From a virus, in IMG/VR virus record IMGVR_UViG_3300024520_000204, positions 1 to 39,052 of that record: a DNA stretch of 39,052 bases; one strand, 5' to 3'. The position numbers and the translations under genes are program-made. Shown here in pieces: positions 30,072-36,625 of the stretch. Below the pieces are notes generated by a model. It was given only the letters and a program-made list of their open reading frames with translations, had not been told where the DNA came from and did no database searches. How positions within the stretch are numbered: the first letter of the stretch is position 1; the number at the start of each line of letters is the position of its first letter.

Positions 30072-30698
30072 TCAGAGTTTTTTGAGAGGTGCTGAGTTGA
30101 CCTTTCCAGTGAGCTTGTCCAACCTAAACTGCATCTCTCCTGGAAAGCGCTGGTCAAAAGTCCTTTGCATTTTTTTCTGGAGAGCCTTGATCATGTTGGG
30201 CCTAAAAACAATCTCAGTGATTGAGGGGCCTGCTTGGCGCTTGAGACCTTTGCCCCCTCTTTTAAAGACTTGCTTTGAGTGGACCTTGCCAATAAAAGCG
30301 CCTTTTAAAATCACTTTTTTCCCTGGCCTGATCTCTGCTTTGAGTTTTTTTCTTTTTTTGACCTTGATGCCCTTTTGCTCAATGATGTTTTTCGATCCAG
30401 AGACAAAAGAGAGCAATGGGATTGGCTTGCCAGCAAAAAGGATCTCTCCAAAGAGAGTGTCAAGATGACCACCTCTTGCTTTTTTGATGTGATGTGCTTT
30501 TTTGACATCAGTTGCTGAGAGACCACTTTTTTTGACTCTATATTGGCGCTTAATCAATTTGATTGAGAGCTTTCTGGTGGCAATGAGTGATCTGTTGATG
30601 GTACTTCTTGCCGCTTGAGTTGCGGCCTTGTTTTTTATATCATCAAGCCAGATCTCAAGGTCATTAAAATTGTGCTCTAAATTTATATCAAGTGCCAT
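30072..30698 (-). CDS. minor tail protein Z-like
   Basis: ATG 30698 gives a 208 aa product. Its pattern fits phage minor tail protein Z: A-A-R-S-T-I-N-R-S-L-I-A-T-R-K-L-S near 27-43, then the basic IKRQYRVKKSGLSATDVKKA. Next is GEILFAGKPIPLLSFVSG and ILKGAFIGKVHSKQVFKRGG, and the signature GPSITEIVFRPNM. It is separated from other tail genes by the non-coding region and the packaging genes, so may be expressed on its own. TATAAT lies exactly six bases before the ATG with no ribosome site, suggesting a leaderless mRNA. A longer frame from 30746 would start inside this promoter region. Confidence 0.78.
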   Translation of the reverse strand: MALDINLEHNFNDLEIWLDDIKNKAATQAARSTINRSLIATRKLSIKLIKRQYRVKKSGLSATDVKKAHHIKKARGGHLDTLFGEILFAGKPIPLLSFVSGSKNIIEQKGIKVKKRKKLKAEIRPGKKVILKGAFIGKVHSKQVFKRGGKGLKRQAGPSITEIVFRPNMIKALQKKMQRTFDQRFPGEMQFRLDKLTGKVNSAPLKKL

Positions 30699-30704
30699 AA
30701 AGGT

Positions 30705-30710
30705 ATTATA
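30705..30710 (-). promoter_or_regulatory. TATAAT box six bases before ATG (tail Z-like gene)
   Basis: Minus-strand TATAAT at 30710-30705, then ACCTTT, then ATG 30698. Transcription would start at or next to the A of the start codon. No Shine-Dalgarno sequence fits in the six bases. Confidence 0.55.
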
Positions 30711-30811
30711 AGGGGACAACAGAAACAAGACCAGCACTCCCTCCATGGATTGCTGATCTTTGGAGACAATAAATCAGTGGCACACGTTCCACTTGACTCA
30801 CTTATTTAATT

Positions 30812-31045
30812 TTAATCCTGGGACTGATACGATCCAATATAATTTTTCTTTCTTTGTCTTGCAGAGCGATAAACACCAAAGGCATTGTCAATCAACCTCA
30901 ATTGGATTGGGGAGAGATTGAGATCCTTAAAGCACTCCATGGATGGCTCAATCATCTCCACACCAATCATGTTGAAAATCTCATCAGGTTTTGCATTTTG
31001 CAGCCACCTCAATTTGAGAAAGTGACTGATCAGAGCTTTTGTCAT
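30812..31045 (-). CDS. hypothetical protein, 77 aa
   Basis: Unrecognised. ATG 31045 (MTKALISHFLKLRWLQN) lies six bases after TATAAT and is preferred over an in-frame start at 31069, which would lie in the promoter palindrome. The product is helical with a short NLSPIQLRLIDNAFGVYRSA segment and a basic Tyr-containing end. It diverges from the endolysin gene, whose TTG start is only 36 bases away, so both may be switched at one site. Confidence 0.6.
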   Translation of the reverse strand: MTKALISHFLKLRWLQNAKPDEIFNMIGVEMIEPSMECFKDLNLSPIQLRLIDNAFGVYRSARQRKKNYIGSYQSQD

Positions 31046-31046
31046 A

Positions 31047-31061
31047 GGTTTATTATAAACC
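31047..31061. promoter_or_regulatory. palindrome with TATAAT between divergent genes
   Basis: GGTTTATTATAAACC is a perfect 7-bp dyad around one base. The minus strand reads TATAAT (31057-31052) six bases before ATG 31045. The plus strand reads TATTAT (31051-31056), a possible -10 toward the endolysin. A dyad over two opposing -10 boxes could be an operator. Confidence 0.5.
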
Positions 31062-31080
31062 AAAAACAAAGGGGATCATT

Positions 31081-31761
31081 TTGGAGAATTTTTTAACGAG
31101 ATTGGTCAATTGGCTTGCTAACTGCATCAACTCACTCACTGCTAAAATTAATGCTTTTAATAGCTCTAAAAAGGCTGTCTCAGAGCCGCCAAAAAAGAAA
31201 GCCAAGCCAATCATGCCACTTGGATCAGATCCGAGATCAGAGCGCTATTTTGAGGCCCTCTGGAGATCTCTCAAGCCAAGGCAGTCCAATGGCCTGGCCT
31301 ATGTGTTGACCAGCATCAAAGGGAGGCGCAGTCAATATGAGGCAGTGAGCAGAGAGACTGGTGTTGATTGGGAGGTGATTGGATGTCTGCATCTCATGGA
31401 GGCTGCACTGGATGGATCAAGACAGATCCTCAATGGAGAGCCATGGGATCAAGTGACCCAATTAGTCCCAAAAGGATTAGGCCCATGGGAGTCCTGGACT
31501 GAGTCTGCAATTTTTGCAATTAAGAAAAAAGGACAGATTTTTTTTAATGCTGACATTCCAACGGTGCTTTTGGCTTTTGAGATATACAATGGCACTGGAT
31601 ATAAATCAAAAGGCATCCACTCACCTTATCTTTGGGCAGGCTCTCAGCATTACACCAAAGGAAAATACATCCAGGATGGTGTCTATGATCCAATGGCAGA
31701 AAGTCAGCAGATTGGTGTGGCAGTTATTTTAAAAGCTCTTGGATACGGTGCAAGCTCTTGA
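31081..31761 (+). CDS. endolysin, phage lysozyme-family muramidase
   Basis: The 226 aa product from TTG 31081 (after AAAGGGGATCATT) matches the COG5526-type phage lysozyme family. Y-F-E-A-L-W-R-S-L-K-P-R at about 56-67 precedes V-I-G-C-L-H-L-M-E107-A-A-L-D-G-S at about 99-113, with Glu107 the likely catalytic acid. N-G-E-P-W-D and G-P-W-E-S-W-T-E-S-A follow, then IPTVLLAFEIYNGTGYKSKG and HSPYLWAGSQHYTKGKYIQDGV. It should cut glycan strands of peptidoglycan. The N-terminal 45 residues are amphipathic and basic, of unclear use. Its 3' end overlaps the convergent peptidase gene by 38 bases, and it is far from the lysis-like genes at 7-8 kb. Confidence 0.85.
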   Translation: MENFLTRLVNWLANCINSLTAKINAFNSSKKAVSEPPKKKAKPIMPLGSDPRSERYFEALWRSLKPRQSNGLAYVLTSIKGRRSQYEAVSRETGVDWEVIGCLHLMEAALDGSRQILNGEPWDQVTQLVPKGLGPWESWTESAIFAIKKKGQIFFNADIPTVLLAFEIYNGTGYKSKGIHSPYLWAGSQHYTKGKYIQDGVYDPMAESQQIGVAVILKALGYGASS

Positions 31762-32071
31762 TCCATTTTTTATCAACACCAAAAGACTCAATGAGGAGAT
31801 TGCCAATGCACTCAGCAAGGCACTCCTCACTTTTGTCATCTAGCGAGTCACAAAGGCCGGCCCTATAAATAAAAGCATGTCCAAGCTCATGGGCAAGACA
31901 CCTCATTTTATAGTCATCATTGGTGATTGATTTTCTGATGCTGATGATAAAAGTCTCATGACAAAAAAGACCATCATTGAGATCATCCTGGACCATGTCA
32001 TCATCACTCACCTCAAAGACAACAACATCACGGCCCAAAATTGGGATCAGCAATCCATCCAGGTCAATCAT
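31724..32071 (-). CDS. ImmA/IrrE-like zinc metallopeptidase, 115 aa
   Basis: The HExxH zinc motif is clear: A-H61-E-L-G-H65-A-F near the middle, with a downstream acidic S-E-E-C-L-A-E-C helix that may supply the third ligand. This is the single-domain ImmA/IrrE pattern (peptidase M78-like). ImmA cleaves phage repressors, so a role in lysogeny or host-regulator control is possible; no repressor gene adjoins. The start overlaps the phosphoesterase stop by eight bases, and the 3' end lies antisense to the endolysin end. Confidence 0.75.
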   Translation of the reverse strand: MIDLDGLLIPILGRDVVVFEVSDDDMVQDDLNDGLFCHETFIISIRKSITNDDYKMRCLAHELGHAFIYRAGLCDSLDDKSEECLAECIGNLLIESFGVDKKWIKSLHRIQELLK

Positions 32072-33401
32072 CCATCATCTCCTTTGCAGTATAGACTCGA
32101 TCATCAATCACTGCCCAATCATCAAAAGTAAAATGCACTTTGGGGATGGACTCATGAGTCTTGATGTTGATTGTCACCTCTAAAAATCCAGTATTCCAAC
32201 CACTGGTCTCACCCAAATAGGATGCATCTTTGACATGCATCCCAGGAGTCTGAGTCCATGTCAGTTGCTTGGTGAGGTTAGTTGTTGGATCAATAAAAGC
32301 ATAAGAGTCAATCTTGCCAGTGTGGTGATGTCCATTTGATCCAGAGAGGGACCTGAGCCGCTTGTCTGGTATATGTGAAAAAATAAAAGTATTAAAATAG
32401 ACCCTATAGTTTTTTTTCGTTTCATTTTTAATGTCAGCCTTTGAGAAAGCGCCAAGGTCAAATTTTGAGGCCCAATTTATTTGGAACTCATCAAGACCAA
32501 AGATGTCTGCAAAAGAGATCCCCATCACATCAGACAATAGGACTCTCACATTGGGAGTGGCATCAGCAAGCAATCTCAAAAGTCTCAGCTCATGATTGCC
32601 GGCCAGGAGATCAATCTGAGCATCAGGGCACACCTCTCTCAGTGGCCTAAAGACTCTCTCTCTGACAAAAGCAAAGCGGCCCTTGATGTCCACCTCTCTC
32701 AAATCAATTGAGTATTTTCCAAACTCCAAAAGATCATAGATGTCACCATTGAGGACAATGACATCAGGCTGCTTGATCTTGCACTCTGCTATAAAAACAG
32801 AAAGCGAAAATTGGCAGCACTCTTTGTCATGCAGGTCACTCATGGCCATTATTTTTTTTATGTGATGCGGCCTCGATATTTTTTGATACTTATCCACATA
32901 GGGCAAGACCTCTCTGTCAAAAAAAGATCTGTAATGATCAACACTGGCCTCTTTTGCAATTGCTCTCTCAAGAGCTGCCTGTTGCCTGGAAAGCTCAAGA
33001 CCTGCCTGTCTCCTAAACTCTTGGAAGGTCCCAAAAAATTGCTCCCAGGTTGAGTCAGAGAGCTTGCCATTGTGTCGGTAAAAGTTGCGAGTGATGTGCT
33101 TGCCCCAATTAGATTTTTGGAGATCTCTCAAGTCATCAATGCAGTCATCAGCAGTGGCATTGGGATCAAAGCTTTTCTCATGCTCTGAGAGGAGTGCTCT
33201 TTGATTGGAGGTCAGACTTTTGACATAGGCAGCACCTGCCTCTTTTTTAAAATCTTTCCATGATCCAAAGTGTTTGGTGAGCTGCCCCCTGGTGGTGGCT
33301 GCATACTTCAAAAAGTCATCCCTCATGATTTTGCAATTGGGATCTTGTTTTGACTCTTTCAGTGAAACATAGGCACCAATGAGATCTTTCTTTGAGGTCA
33401 T
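32064..33401 (-). CDS. calcineurin-like phosphoesterase with two homing-endonuclease-type repeats
   Basis: The 445 aa product is a fusion. Residues about 5-57 (ending L-T-K-H-F-G-S-W-K-D-F-K-K-E-A-G) and about 85-135 (ending F-F-G-T-F-Q-E-F-R-R-Q-A-G-L) match the repeat found with HNH homing endonucleases, a DNA-binding unit. Residues 180-430 are a metallophosphoesterase: M-S-D189-L-H191, N-G-D220-I-Y-D, A-G-N269-H270-E and the G-H-H-H-T-G-K block near 357-363. It may be a nuclease or phosphatase directed to DNA. TATAAT lies six bases before ATG 33401, and a terminator lies upstream, so it has its own transcription unit with the ImmA-like gene. Confidence 0.8.
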   Translation of the reverse strand: MTSKKDLIGAYVSLKESKQDPNCKIMRDDFLKYAATTRGQLTKHFGSWKDFKKEAGAAYVKSLTSNQRALLSEHEKSFDPNATADDCIDDLRDLQKSNWGKHITRNFYRHNGKLSDSTWEQFFGTFQEFRRQAGLELSRQQAALERAIAKEASVDHYRSFFDREVLPYVDKYQKISRPHHIKKIMAMSDLHDKECCQFSLSVFIAECKIKQPDVIVLNGDIYDLLEFGKYSIDLREVDIKGRFAFVRERVFRPLREVCPDAQIDLLAGNHELRLLRLLADATPNVRVLLSDVMGISFADIFGLDEFQINWASKFDLGAFSKADIKNETKKNYRVYFNTFIFSHIPDKRLRSLSGSNGHHHTGKIDSYAFIDPTTNLTKQLTWTQTPGMHVKDASYLGETSGWNTGFLEVTINIKTHESIPKVHFTFDDWAVIDDRVYTAKEMMDD

Positions 33402-33407
33402 GAGTCA

Positions 33408-33413
33408 ATTATA
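33408..33413 (-). promoter_or_regulatory. TATAAT box six bases before ATG (phosphoesterase gene)
   Basis: Minus-strand TTGGTTTATAAT ends at 33408, then TGACTC, then ATG 33401. The 12 bases TTGGTTTATAAT are identical before the 77 aa gene at 31045. TTG also occurs six bases further upstream in both. No good -35 box at 17 bases. Confidence 0.6.
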
Positions 33414-33459
33414 AACCAAGTGCAATTTTTGATTGGGAGTGCCTGAGTGTTTTTGTTTT

Positions 33460-33491
33460 TAGAAAAGAAAAGGGAGAGCAAAAGCTCTCCC
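33460..33491 (-). terminator. intrinsic terminator behind the PP-loop gene and 33 aa gene
   Basis: GGGAGAGC and GCTCTCCC (33472-33479 and 33484-33491) pair perfectly around a four-base loop. On the minus strand TTTTCTTTTCT follows. It closes the transcript of the PP-loop enzyme before the phosphoesterase promoter. Confidence 0.85.
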
Positions 33492-33539
33492 CTTAGTTGA
33501 CCCAATTACTTTGGAGGTGCTTGGATCAACTCTCACCAA

Positions 33540-33641
33540 TTACTTTAATCGGGCAACAGTGTCCTGATTGGTTTTTGTTTTTAAAATTCTTTTTATGTGA
33601 TCCCACTTTTCAGGATCAACTCTTGCTTGGATTTTTATCAT
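33540..33641 (-). CDS. small basic protein, 33 aa
   Basis: ATG 33641 stands five bases after a perfect AGGAGG, the strongest ribosome site in the window. The 33-residue product (MIKIQARVDPEKWDHIKRIL, then KTKTNQDTVARLK) is basic and resembles the start of small ribbon-helix-helix proteins (I-K-I-Q-A-R-V-D-P-E), but is too short for certainty. It follows the PP-loop gene by 13 bases and ends before the terminator. A longer frame upstream in the same phase overlaps the PP-loop gene and is not needed. Confidence 0.6.
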   Translation of the reverse strand: MIKIQARVDPEKWDHIKRILKTKTNQDTVARLK

Positions 33642-33654
33642 GTGAGCCTCCTGA

Positions 33655-34641
33655 TTAATATCCATTAGAGATGCAGTGTCCATTTTTAAAGTCATACTCT
33701 TTGAGATCCTCAAGACTCCAGTCTTTGAAAGTCTCAAGCGCCTCTCTCAGCTCTCCAAAAAGATCTTTGGTGCCACCAAGAGCGTATGAGTTGGCCTCAC
33801 CTTTTGCGGCCTGGATTGGTGCCCATTTTTTCAATTTTCTTTTCTCATGTCTTGCCCAATCAATAAAAGAGGCACGGTCATCAAGCCACATCAACACAAG
33901 AGTCTGCTTGGTGATGTTAGGACACATCTTGCACATTGATGGACCACAAGCTCCCCATGGAGTTGTCTCCATGTAAGAGATACACTCAAGACGGTCCATT
34001 GATAAAACATCAACCAAAGGGAAAGTCTTTTCGATTGACTGCCACCACTTTTGCTTTCCTGCTTTGGCAGCTTTTTTGACTCTGCTCTCCTCACCTTTTG
34101 CAAAGCCAATCATCATCTCAATTTTTCCAAATTGTTTTGCATAGGCCTGGATGTTTTGCTTTCCATGGTCTTTGATTTTTTCTCCCATCAACTCAGCACA
34201 AAAAGAGTTGAGCCATCTATAGATTGGCTTGATCTTGAGATTGTCAGTGCAGCTTTTATTGCGTCTAATTGCAAGATTGTGATTGCGTAAATACTGAGCG
34301 GCCAGGGCAGCCCAACTCTCAGAGTGAAAGCCAGTGGTGATATGATCAACAGATCTCCCATTTTTTTTATGCATCTCAATTGTCCAAGCTGATGCCAAGT
34401 GGATGCACTTGATGCCATAGGCATTGCAAAGATCTTTGATCCTCCACATGTGGTCATAGGTGGCGGCTCTCTCATCTCCAGTGTCAGCAAAAACCAACAC
34501 CAAATTTCTGCCATTAAGTTTTGCAGATCTGAAAGCTGGATCAAGTAGGAATCTATAGAAAATTGTTGTTGAGTCCTGGCCAGCTCCAAAAGAGAGGACC
34601 AAAAGGCCGAGTCTTGTAATGTTGAAAATTAAGTCAGTCAT
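33655..34641 (-). CDS. PP-loop ATPase of the PAPS reductase / DndC-like superfamily
   Basis: The 328 aa product has an ATP-pyrophosphatase PP-loop: L-V-L-S-F-G-A-G-Q-D-S-T-T at about 14-26. The second signature is F-A-D-T-G-D-E at about 51-57. Two further features are typical of the phage and Dnd-linked branch: NKSCTDNLKIKPIYRWL near 128-144, and a Cys cluster C232-x4-C237-x2-C240. Enzymes of this superfamily adenylate substrates or handle sulphur (PAPS reductase, DndC). The phage branch has no agreed function. ATG 34641 follows GGAGGTGCAAC, and TATACT about 25 bases before it suggests its own promoter. Confidence 0.82.
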   Translation of the reverse strand: MTDLIFNITRLGLLVLSFGAGQDSTTIFYRFLLDPAFRSAKLNGRNLVLVFADTGDERAATYDHMWRIKDLCNAYGIKCIHLASAWTIEMHKKNGRSVDHITTGFHSESWAALAAQYLRNHNLAIRRNKSCTDNLKIKPIYRWLNSFCAELMGEKIKDHGKQNIQAYAKQFGKIEMMIGFAKGEESRVKKAAKAGKQKWWQSIEKTFPLVDVLSMDRLECISYMETTPWGACGPSMCKMCPNITKQTLVLMWLDDRASFIDWARHEKRKLKKWAPIQAAKGEANSYALGGTKDLFGELREALETFKDWSLEDLKEYDFKNGHCISNGY

Positions 34642-34745
34642 GTTGCACCTCCAAAGTACTCCCTAAGTATAGGCCAGGATAAAAAACCATTAAAAAATAG
34701 GGAGTTGGAGAGGCAAAAAGGCCCCCAATCAGGCCATCTCTGCCA

Positions 34746-35246
34746 TCAATTAGTGGCAGCACCTCTCAAGTGGTGCTTTCTGACCATATAAGTGGCAAAG
34801 TGCTCTCCCTGGTAAAAAATTGAGAGGGGCAATTGGACAGCTCTCTGATAGGTGCCTGCGCTGGTGTAGCCATCAAAATCAACATCAGTCCTCACTGAGA
34901 CATAGGCAATGCCATTGTGCAAAAGGAGATCTTGGATCTGTTGGATGACCTCACTCTCATAGGAGGGAGGCAAGACATAGAGGACATAGTTGCAAGTGAT
35001 GGTGTCGAAAAATCCCAATGGTTTTGTTGGCCACCAATTGGGATCATATTTTTCCAGGCCCAATCTTTCTGCATCCTGGCCGCGGCCACATCCAAAGTCT
35101 AAACATTGACCAAAGAGCAGTCCTCTCTCATTCAAAAGCTGCATTGGTGTGCTGAGTTTTTTTCTATTGAGCGCTGTCTTTTTTGCTCTCTCGATTGCTG
35201 GTGTGATCAATTTTTTTCTCCTGGTGTTGCCCCTGCAATTTTCCAT
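34746..35246 (-). CDS. class I SAM-dependent methyltransferase, 166 aa
   Basis: Motif I is C-L-D-F-G-C-G-R-G-Q-D-A-E-R-L at about 48-62, followed by K-Y-D-P-N-W-W-P. The preceding T-A-L-N-R-K-K-L-S-T-P-M-Q-L-L block and this combination resemble the methyltransferase family linked to DNA phosphorothioation operons and relatives in phages. Later parts read FFDTITCNYVLYVLPPSYES and AYVSVRTDVDFDG. Target unknown; DNA or a small molecule are both possible. It overlaps the preceding membrane gene by 83 bases, which is long but the N-terminal motif supports an early start. Hairpin-like GGCC repeats and TTTTT near 34715 may end this operon. Confidence 0.75.
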   Translation of the reverse strand: MENCRGNTRRKKLITPAIERAKKTALNRKKLSTPMQLLNERGLLFGQCLDFGCGRGQDAERLGLEKYDPNWWPTKPLGFFDTITCNYVLYVLPPSYESEVIQQIQDLLLHNGIAYVSVRTDVDFDGYTSAGTYQRAVQLPLSIFYQGEHFATYMVRKHHLRGAATN

Positions 35247-35430
35247 CAGAAAAGATGACTGAAAAATTGACCATCATGACTGTGCAGATACAAGCAAGAG
35301 TGATTGGTCTCAAAAGATTTTGCCCTTGCTCTTTTATAAAAGCATCCAATTGACCATATAAAAATATAAGATTGAAAGCAAGCCAAACAATATGGATCAT
35401 CACCAGCTCCTCTGGTGCGATCTCACTCAT
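35164..35430 (-). CDS. small membrane protein, 88 aa
   Basis: ATG 35430 (MSEIAPEELVMIHIVWLAF) is preferred, overlapping the upstream stop. Two hydrophobic segments are visible, about 10-26 (VMIHIVWLAFNLIFLYG) and about 41-62 (PITLACICTVMMVNFSVIF), with a basic/polar C-terminus. It is a probable two-span inner-membrane protein in the replication operon. No family recognised. Roles such as membrane anchoring of replication or superinfection exclusion would be guesses. Confidence 0.6.
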   Translation of the reverse strand: MSEIAPEELVMIHIVWLAFNLIFLYGQLDAFIKEQGQNLLRPITLACICTVMMVNFSVIFSDGKLQGQHQEKKIDHTSNRESKKDSAQ

Positions 35431-35698
35431 CAAGATCACCAGGGGACAGAGTCACTGCTTGGACAATATGCAAGTAAGTCCGATAGGCAGAGAGAAAATC
35501 TTTGGTGGCCTGGCCGTGCAAGACAAAAGAGTCTGGCACTCCTGAGACATGGATCTCAATTGATGGACAATTTGACTTTTGTGCTCTGACTGCCAAGACA
35601 TTTTCAAAAGGGATCACGTCAAAGTCATGGTCATAGGCAATGGCCAGGATTGGCTCATCCTCTTTTTGCTTTGGCATTGTTTTTTTTTCTGTTGTCAT
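35423..35698 (-). CDS. hypothetical protein, 91 aa
   Basis: ATG 35698 overlaps the resolvase stop as ATGA. The product has a Lys/Glu-rich N-terminus, then DHDFDVIPFENVLAVRAQ and a beta section, ending in a helical GQATKDFLSAYRTYLHIVQ. No family recognised. Location between the resolvase and the membrane gene gives no clear role. Confidence 0.65.
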   Translation of the reverse strand: MTTEKKTMPKQKEDEPILAIAYDHDFDVIPFENVLAVRAQKSNCPSIEIHVSGVPDSFVLHGQATKDFLSAYRTYLHIVQAVTLSPGDLDE

Positions 35699-36258
35699 CC
35701 TTGTGCCCTCCCATAGTTGGCGATCAAGGCCGCATCAATGCAGCCATCATGAGGGACCTTGCATCCCTTTAAAATAAAATTAAAGCCAGGAAAAATCCTC
35801 TCAGCAGAGTTGAGAGATGTTGCCTTGGTGTCAGTGTCGGATTGCTTGATCCTTTTGTTGGGATTTTCTCTGACAACAATGTCCTCATTGATCCAAGTGA
35901 TCTCTTGCCAGGCCTTTGGCATGATCTCTCTGAAAGGGACACCAAGAGCAGTGATGACTCCATGGAGTTGACCTGCACCATAGGCAATCTTGAGATTGTT
36001 TTGGAGACTGATCCCATAAAGAGGGATTGATTTTTCCAGCCAGACATGAGGATCATCATAGGCGCTTAAAATATTCACAAGAGCAAGAGTGTCAATTGAC
36101 TCCTGGTCCCTATATTGTCCTTTTGACTTTCCCTTGGTGTGCTTAAAAGCAGTGGTCTTGGTGAGTGTTGGCATCTTATAAACTTTTAAAAGTTTATCAT
36201 TTTCAAAGATGGCAATCCCTCCCTTGAGTCCAGGATCAATCCCAATTATTGTGCTCAC
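35695..36258 (-). CDS. RuvC-like Holliday junction resolvase
   Basis: The 187 aa product shows the RuvC/RNase H-fold motifs: I-G-I-D8-P-G-L-K-G-G at the N-terminus, an acidic V-W-L-E75-K-S, and the C-terminal H170-D171-G-C-I-D175-A-A-L-I-A. Together these form the four-carboxylate metal site. Phage RuvC-like enzymes cut branched replication intermediates before packaging. The start is GTG 36258, overlapping the stop of the 41 aa gene. Length is near that of bacterial RuvC. Confidence 0.88.
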   Translation of the reverse strand: MSTIIGIDPGLKGGIAIFENDKLLKVYKMPTLTKTTAFKHTKGKSKGQYRDQESIDTLALVNILSAYDDPHVWLEKSIPLYGISLQNNLKIAYGAGQLHGVITALGVPFREIMPKAWQEITWINEDIVVRENPNKRIKQSDTDTKATSLNSAERIFPGFNFILKGCKVPHDGCIDAALIANYGRAQG

Positions 36259-36380
36259 TCCATTGCCTCTTGAGCATCAGAGTGCCCTCCTTTGAGTGCA
36301 TAAAAACAACAACACAAAAGAAAAGATAAAATATAAAACAGGACCCAAATTGGAGCCACTGCATAAGCTGCTTTTTTCAT
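36255..36380 (-). CDS. very small membrane protein, 41 aa
   Basis: A 41-codon frame fills the gap between two genes exactly. Its ATG (36380) forms an ATGA overlap with the upstream stop, and its TGA overlaps the GTG of the resolvase. The peptide reads MKKAAYAVAPIWVLFYILSF, then LLCCCFYALKGG and an acidic end, so one membrane span with three adjacent Cys. GGTGAG lies before the start. No family recognised; coupling on both sides makes translation likely. Confidence 0.7.
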   Translation of the reverse strand: MKKAAYAVAPIWVLFYILSFLLCCCFYALKGGHSDAQEAME

Positions 36381-36625
36381 TTTCTCACCTGCCTCATTAT
36401 TTTTTTATTGATCCCCTGTCTGATCAAAAGTTGTTGATACTGATCCAGTGTGGAGGCACAAGCAATGGTCTGAGCCATTGCCTCCATTGCCTGGTGTCTC
36501 ATCTCTTGAGTCTCAATTGAGATCTCCCCAATCAAAGTGTCTCTTGCACTCACTCTCACCTCCTGGATCACAATCACCAGGAGCATCAAAAGAAAAATCA
36601 AGAGTGACCAACCACGGCCCGTCAC
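36377..36625 (-). CDS. small single-span membrane protein, 82 aa
   Basis: The start is GTG 36625 inside the ParB-gene stop (GTGA). Residues 6-22 are a membrane segment (WSLLIFLLMLLVIVIQE) and the rest is a helical, amphipathic domain (IEMRHQAMEAMAQTIACAST-like spacing) with a basic end. It could point to the periplasm. It neighbours a second small membrane gene, forming a pair. Function unknown. Confidence 0.6.
   Translation of the reverse strand: MTGRGWSLLIFLLMLLVIVIQEVRVSARDTLIGEISIETQEMRHQAMEAMAQTIACASTLDQYQQLLIRQGINKKIMRQVRK

Noticed and set aside
31734-31762. Direct repeat AAGCTCTTG at the endolysin 3' end
   Set aside because: Nine bases only, within overlapping coding ends. Likely coincidence of codon use.
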